Below, one piece after another: positions 1 through 11,506 of a DNA stretch of 64,000 bases. The notes under the pieces were generated by a model, which did not search any database, was not told where the DNA came from, and was given only the letters and a program-made list of their open reading frames with translations. Made by a program: the position numbers and the translations under genes. Origin of the DNA: Pseudoalteromonas sp. 3D05 (GTDB taxonomy: Bacteria > Pseudomonadota > Gammaproteobacteria > Enterobacterales > Alteromonadaceae); contig NZ_PDUS01000002.1 in assembly GCF_002723455.1 (NCBI RefSeq), positions 259,406-323,405 on the forward strand. The letters are read 5' to 3'. The first letter of the stretch is position 1, and each line of letters starts with the position of its first letter.

Positions 1-563
1 GTTTTTGTGCTCAGCTCGTCATCGTTGGCAAGCGCGCGCTCAATAACTAAATGTAAATCGGCTTCTTGTAAGGATTTAAGCACATATACGCGGGCACGAG
101 ATAAAATCGCATTATTTAACGCAAACGACGGGTTCTCTGTGGTTGCGCCAACAAATATAAAGGTGCCATCTTCAATATGCGGTAAAAAAGCATCTTGCTG
201 AGATTTATTAAAGCGGTGTACTTCATCAACAAACAACAATGTGCGTTGCCCACGACCTTCAAGGTTATTGCGCGCCTCACTAACTGCATCGCGAATATCT
301 TTAATACCAGCCGTTACCGCCGACATTTGTATCAGCGCGGCATCTGCGTGGTTCGCTATAATTTGTGCAAGGGTGGTTTTACCCACGCCCGGTGGACCCC
401 ATAAAATAAGGCTATGGCAGCGCCCTGCTAAGATTGCTTGGTATAATGGTTTGTCTTGGCTTAATAGATGCTGCTGCCCTATATATTGCTCAAGATTTGT
501 TGGCCGCATACGCGCCGCAAGAGGGCGCACATCAGGAGAAAAATTAAAGCCTAAATTACTCAC
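1..563 (-). CDS. rarA: Replication-associated recombination protein A, AAA+ ATPase (C-terminal part outside window)
   Basis: RarA/MgsA is a cytoplasmic AAA+ ATPase that acts at stalled replication forks. About 187 codons are present; the rest lies left of position 1. Visible motifs are Walker A GPPGVGKT (residues 56-63), Walker B LLFVDEVH (109-116) and the sensor-1 segment GATTENPSF (139-147), all typical of the family. The first usable start is a GTG at 563, five bases after the lolA stop, so the gene is probably translated in an ftsK-lolA-rarA operon as in E. coli. Family assignment is firm; the exact start is inferred. Confidence 0.93.
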   Translation of the reverse strand, partial: MSNLGFNFSPDVRPLAARMRPTNLEQYIGQQHLLSQDKPLYQAILAGRCHSLILWGPPGVGKTTLAQIIANHADAALIQMSAVTAGIKDIRDAVSEARNNLEGRGQRTLLFVDEVHRFNKSQQDAFLPHIEDGTFIFVGATTENPSFALNNAILSRARVYVLKSLQEADLHLVIERALANDDELSTK

Positions 564-568
564 TGTAA

Positions 569-1195
569 TTATTCGCCTTGGCTTTGGTCGTCTATTTCAA
601 CGTTTTCAGGAATGGTAAATTCAAACGTTTCGTTGGCTAGTTGTTCATTTACTTTAGTATCACTAAAGGTAAAGGTAGATGATTGCCCTGAGCTGTCTTT
701 AACCAGTAGTTTTTCAAGTCCTGTTTGGTCTTGTGCAAATACAATATCGAGCTGTTCAACTTGGCTTTCAATGCCTTTGTTTGGTGTCACGCTAAAGCCT
801 GCTTCAGTTGCTTTAACTTGGTACTTTTGCCATTGTGCTGGGTCTTTTGAAGTTAACAACACAAACGGTGTTGAATCAATCAAGCTGTTTGTGTTCATGA
901 TAGTCACTTGCTCAGCAAAGCTGTCGAAGTAATAGGTTTTATCACCATTTGATATAAACAAGGTATCGTCTGGGCTGGCTTGTTGCCAGCGGATCATCAT
1001 AGGTTGTTGTAAGGCAATATTGCCCTTCCCTTGCATGATTGACTCACCTTGGTCGTCATTTACTTGCTGTACAAACTGCGCTTGAAAGCTTTTTAATTCG
1101 GCAAGTTTGTCTTGTAGTGCTTGGCTGTCACTGGCAATTGCTGTTGTAGATAAAACACAACTTATCGCAACTGCTAAATATTTAAGTTTCTTCAT
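569..1195 (-). CDS. lolA: Outer-membrane lipoprotein carrier protein LolA
   Basis: LolA is the periplasmic chaperone that receives lipoproteins from the LolCDE transporter and hands them to LolB at the outer membrane. The 208-residue product has a signal peptide (residues 1-22, ending AIA) and the LolA fold sequence: [12 protein letters not shown] near the N terminus and the [11 protein letters not shown] and MIRWQQ strands, close to the usual 200-205 residues. It starts directly after the ftsK stop codon, with no gap, and is followed by rarA, the standard gammaproteobacterial order. This suggests translational coupling within the operon. Confidence 0.95.
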   Translation of the reverse strand: MKKLKYLAVAISCVLSTTAIASDSQALQDKLAELKSFQAQFVQQVNDDQGESIMQGKGNIALQQPMMIRWQQASPDDTLFISNGDKTYYFDSFAEQVTIMNTNSLIDSTPFVLLTSKDPAQWQKYQVKATEAGFSVTPNKGIESQVEQLDIVFAQDQTGLEKLLVKDSSGQSSTFTFSDTKVNEQLANETFEFTIPENVEIDDQSQGE

Positions 1196-3676
1196 TTAAT
1201 TTGCTCCACTATTGGGCACTAAAACATCGCGAGCGCCGTTATGTCCTGGTGCACTCACAATACCCGACGTTTCCATTTGCTCGACTAAACGTGCTGCGCG
1301 GTTATACCCTACACGCAACTTACGTTGTACACTTGAAACCGACACTTTGCCGGTTTCAATCACAAATGATACGGCTTCATCATAAAGCGGATCTGATTCT
1401 TCATCCGCGTTTTCGCTGGCTTCGCCCGGCAGTAAAATTTCTTCTGTGGCATCGCCGTTAAGTATTTCGTCTACGTAGTTTGGTTTACCACGTTTTTTCC
1501 AATCATCAACCACCGCATGTACTTCGTGGTCATCTACAAATGCGCCGTGTACACGCACAGGTACGCTGGTGCCTGGCGGTAAGTACAGCATGTCACCCAT
1601 ACCGAGTAGGTTCTCTGCGCCTTGTTGGTCTAATATGGTACGCGAGTCAATTTTACTTGATACCTGAAACGCCATACGCGTTGGTATATTCGCTTTTATT
1701 AAACCCGTTATTACATCAACCGATGGGCGCTGCGTTGCCAGTACTAAGTGAATACCCGCAGCACGGGCTTTTTGTGCAATACGTGCAATCAACTCTTCCA
1801 CTTTTTTACCAACAATCATCATCATGTCGGCAAACTCATCAATCACTACAACAATGCTTGGCAGTTTATCAAGCTCATCGGGGCCTTCTTTCATGCCGTC
1901 AGTGTCTTTAAATAATGGGTCTAGAATTGGGTAACCCGCTTCTTTGGCTTCCATTACCTTTTGGTTATAACCTTTTAAATTACGTACACCTAACGCTGAC
2001 ATTAATTTATAGCGACGTTCCATCTCGCCTACACACCAACGTAACGCATTGGCTGCTTCTTTCATGTCTGTGACAACTTCACACAGTAAATGTGGGATAC
2101 CTTCGTACACTGAAAGTTCCAACATTTTCGGGTCAATCATGATCATGCGCACATCATCAGGGCCTGATTTATACAGTAAGCTTAATATCATCACATTAAC
2201 GCCCACTGACTTACCTGAACCAGTTGTACCCGCTACAAGTAAGTGCGGCATTTTGCCTAGGTCGGCACAAATTGGCTCACCCGCGATGTCTTTACCAAGT
2301 ACCATAGTTAGCGGTGATGGGTTTTGCTCAAACTTTGGTGCGTCAATCACTTCAGATAAACGCACTATTTCACGGTGTTTATTTGGCAGTTCAATCCCCA
2401 CGTAGGTTTTACCTGGGATGACTTCAACAACACGCACGCTCACAGCTGATAGTGAACGGGCTAAATCTTTAGCAAGGCCGGTGATTTTAGACACCTTAAT
2501 ACCAGGTGCTAAATCAAGCTCAAAACGAGTCACTACAGGGCCTGGGTATACCCCGACTACCGCTGCTTGTACATTAAAATCAAGTAATTTGGTTTCAACT
2601 AAACGTGATACAGCTTCAAGCTCTTCAGGCGAAATTGGGTTTTTCGCTTTGTCAGGTCTGTCGAGCAAATCAAGGGTTGGGAGCGGCGCACTTGGTGGCT
2701 CTTCATCAAGTAATTGTTCAAACTTTTCTTTCGCTGTAGGTGGTGGCTGATACGTGCTTTTTGGCTTAGGCATAGGTCTTGCTGGTGAAACAACCGTTGT
2801 AACTGGTTTTTCAGGCTCAGCCACATGGCTTTGATCCAGTGCGTTTAATGCAGCAGCAGTATCCATTGGCTCATCGTCTATGGCGCTAAAGTTAATTTCT
2901 TGGTCAAGAATATCATCGAGATCATCAAACGCATTATGCTGTGGCTGGCTCTGCATTTGGTCTGCTGTAAAACGTTTTGGGGATTGCTCTGTTTTGGGAG
3001 CATCATTAAATGTAATCGCGTTGGTTTGCGCTTGAGTTTCATCTGCAATTACTTCGTCATCAGCTTCAATGGCTTCACGCTCACGATTTAGCCAACCACT
3101 AATTTTAGCCACTATATACTTGTAAATTCGGACCACCCAATCGCCCAAAAAGTCAACGAACTGCACCCAGGATACACCCGTAAGCAATGTTAAACCTGCA
3201 AAAAAGAAGCACAGTAACAGTATAGATGTACCGGTGAAGTTAAACGCTGGCATCATAGCGCCCGCAATTACATCTCCTACTACCCCACCCGATGAAAAGT
3301 TATAGATATCGTCAAAATTTATACTGCTAATTGCTGTGGCAGAGGTAATAAATAAAGCAAAGCCAATCACTCTTAACGCAAGCGTGGTGTAATCAAGCTG
3401 AAAAATTTTGTGAGGTTGTTTAAACAATAAATAGCCAAATACTTGAATTGCAGCAGGCACTAAATAAGCCAACCAACCAAAGGTGAGTAATAAAATATCA
3501 GCTATCCAAGCACCTGCGGCGCCTGTTACATTATTTACTTGATGAAATTCACCTGTTTGCGACCACGAAGGATCCGCAGGATCAAAGCTAATTAATGCAC
3601 ATAATATGAATATTGCAGCAAAGCTGCTGATAATTAGCCCTGTTTCTAATAGTCTTTGTACACCGTTTAGGCGCAT
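1196..3676 (-). CDS. ftsK: DNA translocase FtsK
   Basis: FtsK couples septum formation to chromosome dimer resolution by pumping DNA toward KOPS sites and activating XerCD at dif. The 826-residue protein has N-terminal membrane segments (about 12-30, 57-86, 98-118, 150-170), a short acidic and proline-containing linker (about 200-330), the RecA-like motor with Walker A GTTGSGKS (about residue 482) and a DEFADM Walker B region (about 613). A C-terminal winged-helix gamma domain includes [19 protein letters not shown]. The linker is much shorter than in E. coli FtsK (1329 residues) but normal for many relatives. It is followed immediately by lolA. Confidence 0.97.
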   Translation of the reverse strand: MRLNGVQRLLETGLIISSFAAIFILCALISFDPADPSWSQTGEFHQVNNVTGAAGAWIADILLLTFGWLAYLVPAAIQVFGYLLFKQPHKIFQLDYTTLALRVIGFALFITSATAISSINFDDIYNFSSGGVVGDVIAGAMMPAFNFTGTSILLLCFFFAGLTLLTGVSWVQFVDFLGDWVVRIYKYIVAKISGWLNREREAIEADDEVIADETQAQTNAITFNDAPKTEQSPKRFTADQMQSQPQHNAFDDLDDILDQEINFSAIDDEPMDTAAALNALDQSHVAEPEKPVTTVVSPARPMPKPKSTYQPPPTAKEKFEQLLDEEPPSAPLPTLDLLDRPDKAKNPISPEELEAVSRLVETKLLDFNVQAAVVGVYPGPVVTRFELDLAPGIKVSKITGLAKDLARSLSAVSVRVVEVIPGKTYVGIELPNKHREIVRLSEVIDAPKFEQNPSPLTMVLGKDIAGEPICADLGKMPHLLVAGTTGSGKSVGVNVMILSLLYKSGPDDVRMIMIDPKMLELSVYEGIPHLLCEVVTDMKEAANALRWCVGEMERRYKLMSALGVRNLKGYNQKVMEAKEAGYPILDPLFKDTDGMKEGPDELDKLPSIVVVIDEFADMMMIVGKKVEELIARIAQKARAAGIHLVLATQRPSVDVITGLIKANIPTRMAFQVSSKIDSRTILDQQGAENLLGMGDMLYLPPGTSVPVRVHGAFVDDHEVHAVVDDWKKRGKPNYVDEILNGDATEEILLPGEASENADEESDPLYDEAVSFVIETGKVSVSSVQRKLRVGYNRAARLVEQMETSGIVSAPGHNGARDVLVPNSGAN

Positions 3677-3810
3677 AATTCCCTATTCCTCATTTTTCTT
3701 ATTTCAGTATCTTCATTGCCCAGCAATAGAATACCTTAGCAGGAAATACTTTTTGTTGCACTTTATCATATACACTAACTGCTTAGCCGATTATGAACGG
3801 CTTTTTCGAT

Positions 3811-4290
3811 TTAAGCGATATAGGGGCGAATGATGACGCCTTGCTCACCTTTTACTTCTTCCATCACAACATATGTACGACTTTCACTGACATTAGGTAA
3901 CTTCAAAAGTATATCACCAAGCACGCCACGGTATTCTGACATATCATTAACGCGTGTTTTAAGTAAAAAATCGAAATTACCTGATACCAAATGACATTCT
4001 ATGATTTCATCGTGCTTTTTAACCGCCGCGCTAAATTCATCAAATACATCTGGCGATGTTTTAGTAATGGTCACTTCAACATACACCGATAACCCCTGTC
4101 CTAACTTAGCTGGGTCAACAACTGCTTTATATCCTACAATGTAACCTTCGCGTTCAAGTTTTTTTACGCGTTCTAGGCAGGGCGTGGCACTAAGACCAAC
4201 TCGTCGGGCCAGTTCAACGTTAGAAATACGTCCATCAAGTTGTAATTCCATTAAAATTTTACGGTCAATTCGGTCTAATAATTCATGCAT
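3811..4290 (-). CDS. lrp: Leucine-responsive regulatory protein (Lrp/AsnC family)
   Basis: This 159-residue DNA-binding regulator has an N-terminal helix-turn-helix (residues about 5-50, with DGRISNVELARRVGLSATP) and a C-terminal RAM/effector domain (ECHLVSGNFDFLLKTRV, RTYVVMEEVK). It closely resembles E. coli Lrp in both parts. It lies between ftsK and a divergent alanine dehydrogenase gene. Position next to ftsK argues for the global Lrp orthologue, while divergence from ald suggests it may also regulate alanine catabolism, as Lrp-type regulators of ald do in other bacteria. The second role is inferred from context only. Confidence 0.93.
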   Translation of the reverse strand: MHELLDRIDRKILMELQLDGRISNVELARRVGLSATPCLERVKKLEREGYIVGYKAVVDPAKLGQGLSVYVEVTITKTSPDVFDEFSAAVKKHDEIIECHLVSGNFDFLLKTRVNDMSEYRGVLGDILLKLPNVSESRTYVVMEEVKGEQGVIIRPYIA

Positions 4291-4349
4291 AGGGCTAACT
4301 AGTTTTTTACACTGTTTAAACTTTATATTTAGATTATATCACTAGATTG

Positions 4350-4393
4350 CACCTTAAAAAAGGTGAGACACACTGGCTCATGATGAATATAAT
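4350..4393 (+). promoter_or_regulatory. Putative ald promoter with inverted repeat
   Basis: A perfect -10 hexamer TATAAT lies at 4388-4393, about 38 bases before the ald start. A weak -35 candidate is at 4365-4370. Overlapping it is an inverted repeat, CACCTT-AAAA-AAGGTG (4350-4365), which could be a binding site for the adjacent Lrp-type regulator. The -10 match is seen directly; the regulator link is inference. Confidence 0.5.
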
Positions 4394-4431
4394 AGTGAAA
4401 AATTTTATCCCGTTCCAACAAGGCAAAGATT

Positions 4432-5553
4432 ATGATTATTGGTGTACCTAAAGAAATTAAAAACCATGAATACCGTGTAGGTATGGTTCCTGCGAGTGTT
4501 CGTGAATTAGTAAATCACGGCCACCAAGTGATTGTTGAAACTAATGCAGGTATGGGCATTGGTTTTACTAATGAAGACTACACCCTTGCTGGTGCTGAAA
4601 TTCTACCAACAGCTGCTGATGTTTTCGCTAAAGCAGAAATGATTGTAAAAGTAAAAGAGCCACAAGCTGTTGAACGTGCAATGCTACGTGAAGACCAAAT
4701 TCTTTTCACTTACCTTCACCTGGCACCGGATCTTCCACAAACTGAAGACCTTGTTAAGAGCAAATCAATCTGTATCGCTTATGAAACAGTCACTGATTCT
4801 CGCGGTGGTTTACCACTTCTTGCTCCTATGAGTGAAGTAGCTGGTCGTATGTCTATTCAAGCTGGCGCACAAGCACTTGAAAAATCAAACCACGGCCGCG
4901 GCATGTTATTAGGTGGCGTGCCGGGTGTTGAGCCTGCTAAAGTTGTTGTTATCGGCGGCGGCATGGTTGGTCGTAGCGCAGCACAAATGGCTGTAGGCCT
5001 AGGTGCTGATGTTGTAGTACTTGATCGTAATATCGATGTACTACGTGCACTTGACGCACAGTTTGGTAATAAAGTTAAAGCTATTTACTCAACAGCTGAT
5101 GCACTTGAAAAACACGTACTAGAAGCAGATCTTGTGATCGGTGGCGTTCTTATCCCAGGTGCTGCTGCGCCTAAGCTTGTAACAGCAGAGCACATCAAAG
5201 CAATGAAGCCTGGCGCTGCTATTGTTGATGTTGCAATCGACCAAGGTGGCTGTATCGCAACTTCTAAAGCAACCACTCACGCTGATCCTACTTACATCGT
5301 TGATGAAGTTGTTCACTACTGTGTTGCTAACATGCCGGGTGCTGTTCCACGTACATCTACATTTGCACTTAACAATGCAACATTGCCTTTCATCATTAAC
5401 CTTGCAAACAAAGGTTATAAGAAAGCATTGTTAGATGACGCTAACTTCCTTAGAGGTCTTAACGTAATTAAAGGCCAAGTGACTTACAAAGAAGTAGCTG
5501 AAGCATTCAACATGGAATATGTTGACCCACGCACTGCAGTAGAAAATGCGTAA
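4432..5553 (+). CDS. ald: Alanine dehydrogenase
   Basis: Catalyses NAD-dependent reversible oxidative deamination of L-alanine to pyruvate and ammonium, a cytoplasmic route for using alanine. The 373 residues match the family's usual 370-375. The start [16 protein letters not shown] is the family N terminus. A dinucleotide-binding motif [17 protein letters not shown] lies at about residues 171-187, and the conserved [19 protein letters not shown] segment is near the C terminus. The gene is divergent from lrp and ends at a strong terminator. It is not part of the E. coli lrp-trxB region, so it is an addition to the conserved block. Confidence 0.96.
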   Translation: MIIGVPKEIKNHEYRVGMVPASVRELVNHGHQVIVETNAGMGIGFTNEDYTLAGAEILPTAADVFAKAEMIVKVKEPQAVERAMLREDQILFTYLHLAPDLPQTEDLVKSKSICIAYETVTDSRGGLPLLAPMSEVAGRMSIQAGAQALEKSNHGRGMLLGGVPGVEPAKVVVIGGGMVGRSAAQMAVGLGADVVVLDRNIDVLRALDAQFGNKVKAIYSTADALEKHVLEADLVIGGVLIPGAAAPKLVTAEHIKAMKPGAAIVDVAIDQGGCIATSKATTHADPTYIVDEVVHYCVANMPGAVPRTSTFALNNATLPFIINLANKGYKKALLDDANFLRGLNVIKGQVTYKEVAEAFNMEYVDPRTAVENA

Positions 5554-5601
5554 CTAGTATTTTACCGCTTATACCTGAGTCATTATTAAGGTATAAGCAT
5601 T

Positions 5602-5631
5602 AAAAAAGCAGCTAATTTAGCTGCTTTTTTT
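5602..5631. terminator. Bidirectional intrinsic terminator between ald and pssA
   Basis: A near-perfect palindrome, AAAAAGCAGCTAA followed by TTTAGCTGCTTTTT, forms a stem flanked by an A run on one side and a T run on the other. It can stop both ald (plus) and the converging pssA (minus). Confidence 0.85.
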
Positions 5632-5653
5632 ATACCTCGCTACCTAAGCTAAG

Positions 5654-6979
5654 TTAGATAAAGCGCTTAATTATAAAGTCGACTTTTACCCGCTTAGCCT
5701 GCCCTAATAACTTTTTAACAGGTTGAGGGTAGTCTTCCATCGTTTCTAAATCTTCAGGCCCATTTAAACGACGACAATGTTTAAGTATTTCTGCTTTTTC
5801 ATTATCAATCGCAGGCATTAAAGATTGCTGTGGGTCTTCTAAGAAAATGCCATTTTCAATATCTAAGCCCCACGCACGTGGGTTTAGGTTATGCCCACTC
5901 AATAAATGATATTGGCGATCAGCACAAATCCCTTTCAGGTGAAATGAGTTACTTTCATGCTTCCATAAATAGACGTTTAAGTTGCCATTTGTAATATGAC
6001 GCTTCTGAGATTTTAAAAACTTAAGTAAAATAGTCTCATATAAATACGGTAATGCACCAATTTTACTAAAAGGTTCACTAGGGGGCAGATAAAAATCGTT
6101 TGCAGTTTTATCGCCCACCACAATTGTTACTTCCTTCCCCTGCTTTAATAAACGCCTAAGCGAACGCATTAATGGAGCAGGAAAATTAAAATATGGGGTA
6201 TAAAGCACAAGCTCTCGCTCAGCCGTATCAAATAATGCTTTAATTACTCTATTAAGCTCATTGTTACGACGCCCTAGCCCCAAAAATAACCTCACACCCA
6301 GTGGTTGATCATTTTCTTTTTCGGCATGTTCATAATGCGTTTGCTTTAATGTACGCATAAGTTGCTTTTGCGCGAGTTTAATATCATTAAATTTAGTCAG
6401 TGGTCGCGTGTCAATACGCGGTACGGCTTCTGAACTAAGTAATTCCTGTTCAATAAAATCGACAACGGCATTACATAAAGGAGCTTGCTTCACTAAAAAA
6501 TAACGATCTAACCTATATCGCTCGCTATGTTGCAAGTACACATTATTTAAGCTTGCGCCGCTATAAAGCAATGTATCGTCAATAACAAAGCCTTTTAAGT
6601 GCAGCACACCGAACAATTCTTTGGCTTTTACTGGTACACCATAAACTTGCACATTCGATTGATACTTTTGTTGATAATCACAATATAAACTCGCATTCCC
6701 GTCAGACTTTGCAGCGCCAATTAACCCGCGTTGGGCACGATGAAAATCAACAAGTACTTTTATTTCAAGATCCGGATTGGCTAATGATGCTTGATGTAGT
6801 GCCTCAAGAACCTCGCGTCCTGCTTCATCGTCTTGCAAATAAAGCGCAGTAATATAAATACGTGTTTGTGCGCTCGCGATTAAAGCAAGTAATTGTGTTC
6901 GATATTGTTGTGCATTGGTTAAGACGTTAACGTCTTTTGAAGTCAACCCAAATGCGGGTTTTTCCTGCCAAAATAACAT
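5654..6979 (-). CDS. pssA: CDP-diacylglycerol--serine O-phosphatidyltransferase (PLD superfamily)
   Basis: PssA condenses CDP-diacylglycerol with L-serine to make phosphatidylserine, the precursor of phosphatidylethanolamine, at the inner face of the membrane. The 441-residue protein has two phospholipase-D HKD motifs, HLKGFVIDD in the N-terminal half and HLKGICAD in the C-terminal half (followed by SGHNLNPRAW). This is the two-domain layout of the E. coli-type enzyme (451 residues). It converges on ald and is divergent from trxB. A cardiolipin synthase is the main alternative, but length and the NLNPRAW signature favour PssA. Confidence 0.9.
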   Translation of the reverse strand: MLFWQEKPAFGLTSKDVNVLTNAQQYRTQLLALIASAQTRIYITALYLQDDEAGREVLEALHQASLANPDLEIKVLVDFHRAQRGLIGAAKSDGNASLYCDYQQKYQSNVQVYGVPVKAKELFGVLHLKGFVIDDTLLYSGASLNNVYLQHSERYRLDRYFLVKQAPLCNAVVDFIEQELLSSEAVPRIDTRPLTKFNDIKLAQKQLMRTLKQTHYEHAEKENDQPLGVRLFLGLGRRNNELNRVIKALFDTAERELVLYTPYFNFPAPLMRSLRRLLKQGKEVTIVVGDKTANDFYLPPSEPFSKIGALPYLYETILLKFLKSQKRHITNGNLNVYLWKHESNSFHLKGICADRQYHLLSGHNLNPRAWGLDIENGIFLEDPQQSLMPAIDNEKAEILKHCRRLNGPEDLETMEDYPQPVKKLLGQAKRVKVDFIIKRFI

Positions 6980-7264
6980 AGTTGCCTATTCATTTAGGTC
7001 ACCCTACTTTAGGGTCACAAATCAAAATTAGCTAAAACATACCAAAAAAAATCAATTTGGTCATGAATTAACGATAGTAGTTAGATTATTAGTGGTTCAA
7101 TAGTTTATATTTCATACAAAACCGTCATTTTGTACACACCTAGTACACAATATTTGACAGCTGTGTGATTTGCTCAAAAAAATAATCAGCGCTTTTATTT
7201 ACTTCCCCCTTGTTTCTCTTAAAATCGGGCACATTAATACGCTATAAAAACGTTTAGGATATAA

Positions 7265-8218
<954 letters not shown>

Positions 8219-8237
8219 TTTAGACTCTAAATTTACT

Positions 8238-8262
8238 AAAGGCTGATTTTTCAGCCTTTTTT
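8238..8262 (+). terminator. trxB intrinsic terminator
   Basis: AAAGGCTGA / TCAGCCTTT stem with a short T loop, followed by a T run, 20 bases after the trxB stop. Confidence 0.85.
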
Positions 8263-8561
8263 ATTTCTAAATAAAATTTTTAATTGCCACATTAATTTCA
8301 CAATGGATATAGCCCAATATACATATTGTAACTTCGGCCATTCACGAGATTTATAGTGAAGATTCATTTTATATAATATAATTAATGGTGGAAGTACGGT
8401 AGGATCTAAAGCCGTGCAATGATTACCGTCAAAGTAACGCAAGTAAAACGAACTATAATTATAGTTGGGCATAAAAGCTTTGTTCATTTGGGCATTACTC
8501 GTAACTGGAAATCAGTTAAAATGCTCAGCTTCATATCAAGTAAATATACCGAGAGTTTTCT
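8263..8561. other. Intergenic region trxB-acnB
   Basis: Between the trxB terminator and acnB there is AT-rich DNA with one minus-strand open frame (8251-8487). It matches no family I recognise and overlaps the trxB terminator, so I do not call it a gene. The end of the region must contain the acnB promoter and a GAGAG-type ribosome site just before 8562. No other structure was seen. Confidence 0.5.
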
Positions 8562-11375
8562 ATGAGTTTGTATACACAATATATGGAAGAAATCCAAACC
8601 CGTAAAACGGAACTTGGATTAAACCCAAAACCAATCGACAGCGCAGATTTAGTATCTGAATTAATTGCTCAAATAAAAGATACCAATAATGAGCATCGTA
8701 AAGATTCTTTGCATTTCTTTATTTTCAATACATTACCAGGAACAACAAGTGCAGCGGGCGTTAAAGCACAGTTTTTAAAAGAAATCATCCTTGGTGAAGA
8801 AGTAGTAAAAGAAATCACTCCAGACTTTGCATTTGAGCTTCTTTCACACATGAAAGGCGGTCCTTCAATTGAAATGCTACTTGATTTAGCATTTGGTGAT
8901 GACGCTAAAATCGCAGCTCAGGCTGCTGAAGTTCTTAAAACACAAGTATTTTTATACGATGCAGATATGGCGCGTATTAAAGCGGCATACGAAGCAGGCA
9001 ATGCCATTGCTAAAGAATTATTAGAAAGCTTCGCAAAAGCTGAATTCTTTACAAAATTACCTGATATCGAAGAAAAAATTGAAATTGTTACGTACATCGC
9101 TGGTGAAGGTGACATCTCAACAGATTTACTATCTCCTGGTAACCAAGCGCACTCTCGTGCTGACCGTGAATTACATGGTAAATGCATGATCACACCTGAA
9201 GCACAACAAGAAATTGTTGAGCTGCAAAAGAAACACCCTAATGCTAAAGTAATGCTGATTGCTGAAAAAGGCACAATGGGTGTTGGTTCATCGCGTATGT
9301 CAGGTGTTAATAACGTAGCATTATGGGCTGGTAAACAAGCAAGTCCTTATGTTCCTTTCATCAACATCGCCCCTGTTGTTGCGGGTACTAACGGTATCGC
9401 ACCCATCTTTTTAACCACAGTTGATGTAACCGGTGGTATTGGTCTTGACCTTAAAAACTGGGTTAAAAAAATCGATGCTGATGGTAATACAGTGACTGAT
9501 GCAAACGGTGATGCTGTTCTTGAAGAAGCATACTCAGTTGCAACAGGTACTGTTTTAACAATCGATACTAAAGAGAAAAAGCTTTATAACGGTGATAAAG
9601 AGCTTGTTGATGTATCATCAGCATTTACTCCACAAAAAGTTGAGTTTATGCGAGCTGGTGGTTCTTACGCAGTTGTATTCGGTAAGAAAATCCAAACATT
9701 TGCTGCTGAAACACTGGGCATTGATACTCCGCTTGTTTATGCACCTTCAAAAGAAATTTCACATGAAGGCCAAGGTTTAACTGCGGTTGAAAAAATCTTT
9801 AACCGTAACGCCGTAGGTGTACTATCAGATACACCTCTTCACGCAGGTTCAAATGTTCGCGTTAAAGTAAACATTGTTGGTTCGCAAGATACAACGGGCC
9901 CAATGACATCTCAAGAGCTTGAAGCGATGGCTGCTTCAACGATTTCACCTCTTGTTGATGGTGCATACCAGTCTGGTTGTCATACTGCGTCAGTATGGGA
10001 TAGCAAAGCGCAAGCAAATATTCCAAAACTAATGGCGTTTATGAATAAGTTTGGTCTTATCACTGCACGTGACCCGAAAGGCGTTTACCATGCAATGACT
10101 GACGTTATCCATAAAGTACTAAACGACATTACCATTGACGATCGTGCAATCATCATTGGTGGTGATTCACATACTCGTATGTCAAAAGGTGTTGCGTTTG
10201 GTGCCGATTCTGGAACTGTTGCTGTTGCACTTGCAACAGGCGAATCAGCGATGCCAATTCCTGATTCAGTTAAAGTGACCTTTAAAGGCAAAATGGCTAA
10301 GCACATGGACTTCCGTGATGTGGTACATGCAACGCAAGCGCAAATGCTGAAGCAATTTGGTGGCGAGAACGTGTTCCAAGGTCGTATCATTGAAGTTCAT
10401 ATTGGTACTTTGATGGCTGACCAAGCGTTTACCTTCACTGACTGGACTGCAGAAATGAAAGCGAAAGCGTCAATCTGTATTTCAAACGACGAAACATTGA
10501 TCAAGTCAATTGAACTTGCTAAAACACGCATTCAAATCATGATCAATAAAGGCATGGATAACGAAGCACAAACGCTGCAAGGTCTTATCGATTTAGCTGA
10601 CAAGCGTATTGCGGGCATCCAATCTGGTGAAGAGCCGGCTCTATCTCCAGATGATAACGCTAAATACCACGCTGAAGTTGTGGTTGATTTAGACCAAATC
10701 GTTGAGCCAATGATTGCCGATCCAGACGTAAATAACGATGATGTTTCTAAGCGTTATACGCACGATGTGATCCGCCCTGTTTCTTTCTACAATGACAAGC
10801 CTGTTGATTTAGGCTTTGTTGGTTCGTGCATGGTGCACAAAGGCGATATGAAAATTATTGCTCACATGCTACGTAACCTAGAAAAGAAAAACGGTTCAAT
10901 TGAATTTAAAGCACCATTAGTTGTTGCGCCACCAACATATAACATTGTTGATGAGCTTAAAGCTGAAGGCGATTGGGATATCCTAGCTAAGTACGCTGGT
11001 TTTGAGTTTGACGATGCAAAACCTAAAACAGCGGCACGTACTAAGTATGAGAACATCTTATACCTAGAACGCCCAGGTTGTAACTTATGTATGGGTAACC
11101 AAGAGAAAGCAGAACCAGGCGATACCGTTATTGCAACGTCAACACGTCTTTTCCAAGGCCGTGTAGTAGCCGATACATCTGAGAAAAAAGGTGAATCATT
11201 GCTAGGTTCTACGCCACTGGTAGTACTTTCTACTGTGCTTGGTCGTTTCCCTACTATGGAAGAGTATCAGTCTTCAGTTGAAGGCATTGATCTAACATCA
11301 TTCACACCAGTAGAAGAAGCAATGACAACTAAATATGATGCTGCGCAAGCAGTACCAGTTAAAGTTGTTAGCTAA
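8562..11375 (+). CDS. acnB: Aconitate hydratase B (long, Bacteroidetes-like form)
   Basis: Converts citrate to isocitrate in the TCA cycle, and can act as 2-methylisocitrate dehydratase. The protein has AcnB domain order: N-terminal HEAT-like helices, a swivel domain with the GTMGVGSSRMSGVNN segment, then the catalytic domains with GSQDTTGPMT and GGDSHTRM. The iron-sulphur ligands are C756, C840 and C843 (GSCMVH and GCNLCMGN). At 937 residues it is about 70 longer than E. coli AcnB (865), with extra sequence in and after the swivel domain, and it diverges strongly from the enterobacterial N terminus. As I recall, flavobacterial enzymes share this longer layout, suggesting transfer. A strong terminator follows. 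Confidence 0.93.
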   Translation: MSLYTQYMEEIQTRKTELGLNPKPIDSADLVSELIAQIKDTNNEHRKDSLHFFIFNTLPGTTSAAGVKAQFLKEIILGEEVVKEITPDFAFELLSHMKGGPSIEMLLDLAFGDDAKIAAQAAEVLKTQVFLYDADMARIKAAYEAGNAIAKELLESFAKAEFFTKLPDIEEKIEIVTYIAGEGDISTDLLSPGNQAHSRADRELHGKCMITPEAQQEIVELQKKHPNAKVMLIAEKGTMGVGSSRMSGVNNVALWAGKQASPYVPFINIAPVVAGTNGIAPIFLTTVDVTGGIGLDLKNWVKKIDADGNTVTDANGDAVLEEAYSVATGTVLTIDTKEKKLYNGDKELVDVSSAFTPQKVEFMRAGGSYAVVFGKKIQTFAAETLGIDTPLVYAPSKEISHEGQGLTAVEKIFNRNAVGVLSDTPLHAGSNVRVKVNIVGSQDTTGPMTSQELEAMAASTISPLVDGAYQSGCHTASVWDSKAQANIPKLMAFMNKFGLITARDPKGVYHAMTDVIHKVLNDITIDDRAIIIGGDSHTRMSKGVAFGADSGTVAVALATGESAMPIPDSVKVTFKGKMAKHMDFRDVVHATQAQMLKQFGGENVFQGRIIEVHIGTLMADQAFTFTDWTAEMKAKASICISNDETLIKSIELAKTRIQIMINKGMDNEAQTLQGLIDLADKRIAGIQSGEEPALSPDDNAKYHAEVVVDLDQIVEPMIADPDVNNDDVSKRYTHDVIRPVSFYNDKPVDLGFVGSCMVHKGDMKIIAHMLRNLEKKNGSIEFKAPLVVAPPTYNIVDELKAEGDWDILAKYAGFEFDDAKPKTAARTKYENILYLERPGCNLCMGNQEKAEPGDTVIATSTRLFQGRVVADTSEKKGESLLGSTPLVVLSTVLGRFPTMEEYQSSVEGIDLTSFTPVEEAMTTKYDAAQAVPVKVVS

Positions 11376-11400
11376 TTAGATTGAGTTAATGGTTAAAGTA

Positions 11401-11427
11401 AGCGCGTTTTTACAACGCGCTTTTTTT
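11401..11427 (+). terminator. acnB intrinsic terminator
   Basis: AGCGCG / CGCGCT stem with a nine-base loop followed by a run of seven T, 26 bases after the acnB stop. Confidence 0.85.
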
Positions 11428-11506
11428 ATGTCTAAAATTTGTTGTTTGTGATTTTAAAGCAACAAGTTACAATTTATTTGCTCATGTAATAATTAGAAAC
11501 GATGAT

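Noticed and set aside
1201..2826. Plus- and minus-strand open frames inside ftsK
   Set aside because: They are out-of-frame shadows of a well-conserved gene with no independent support.
8251..8487. Minus-strand 78-codon open frame between trxB and acnB
   Set aside because: It overlaps the trxB terminator and shows no recognisable family or convincing ribosome site. A decayed transposase end was considered but cannot be supported.
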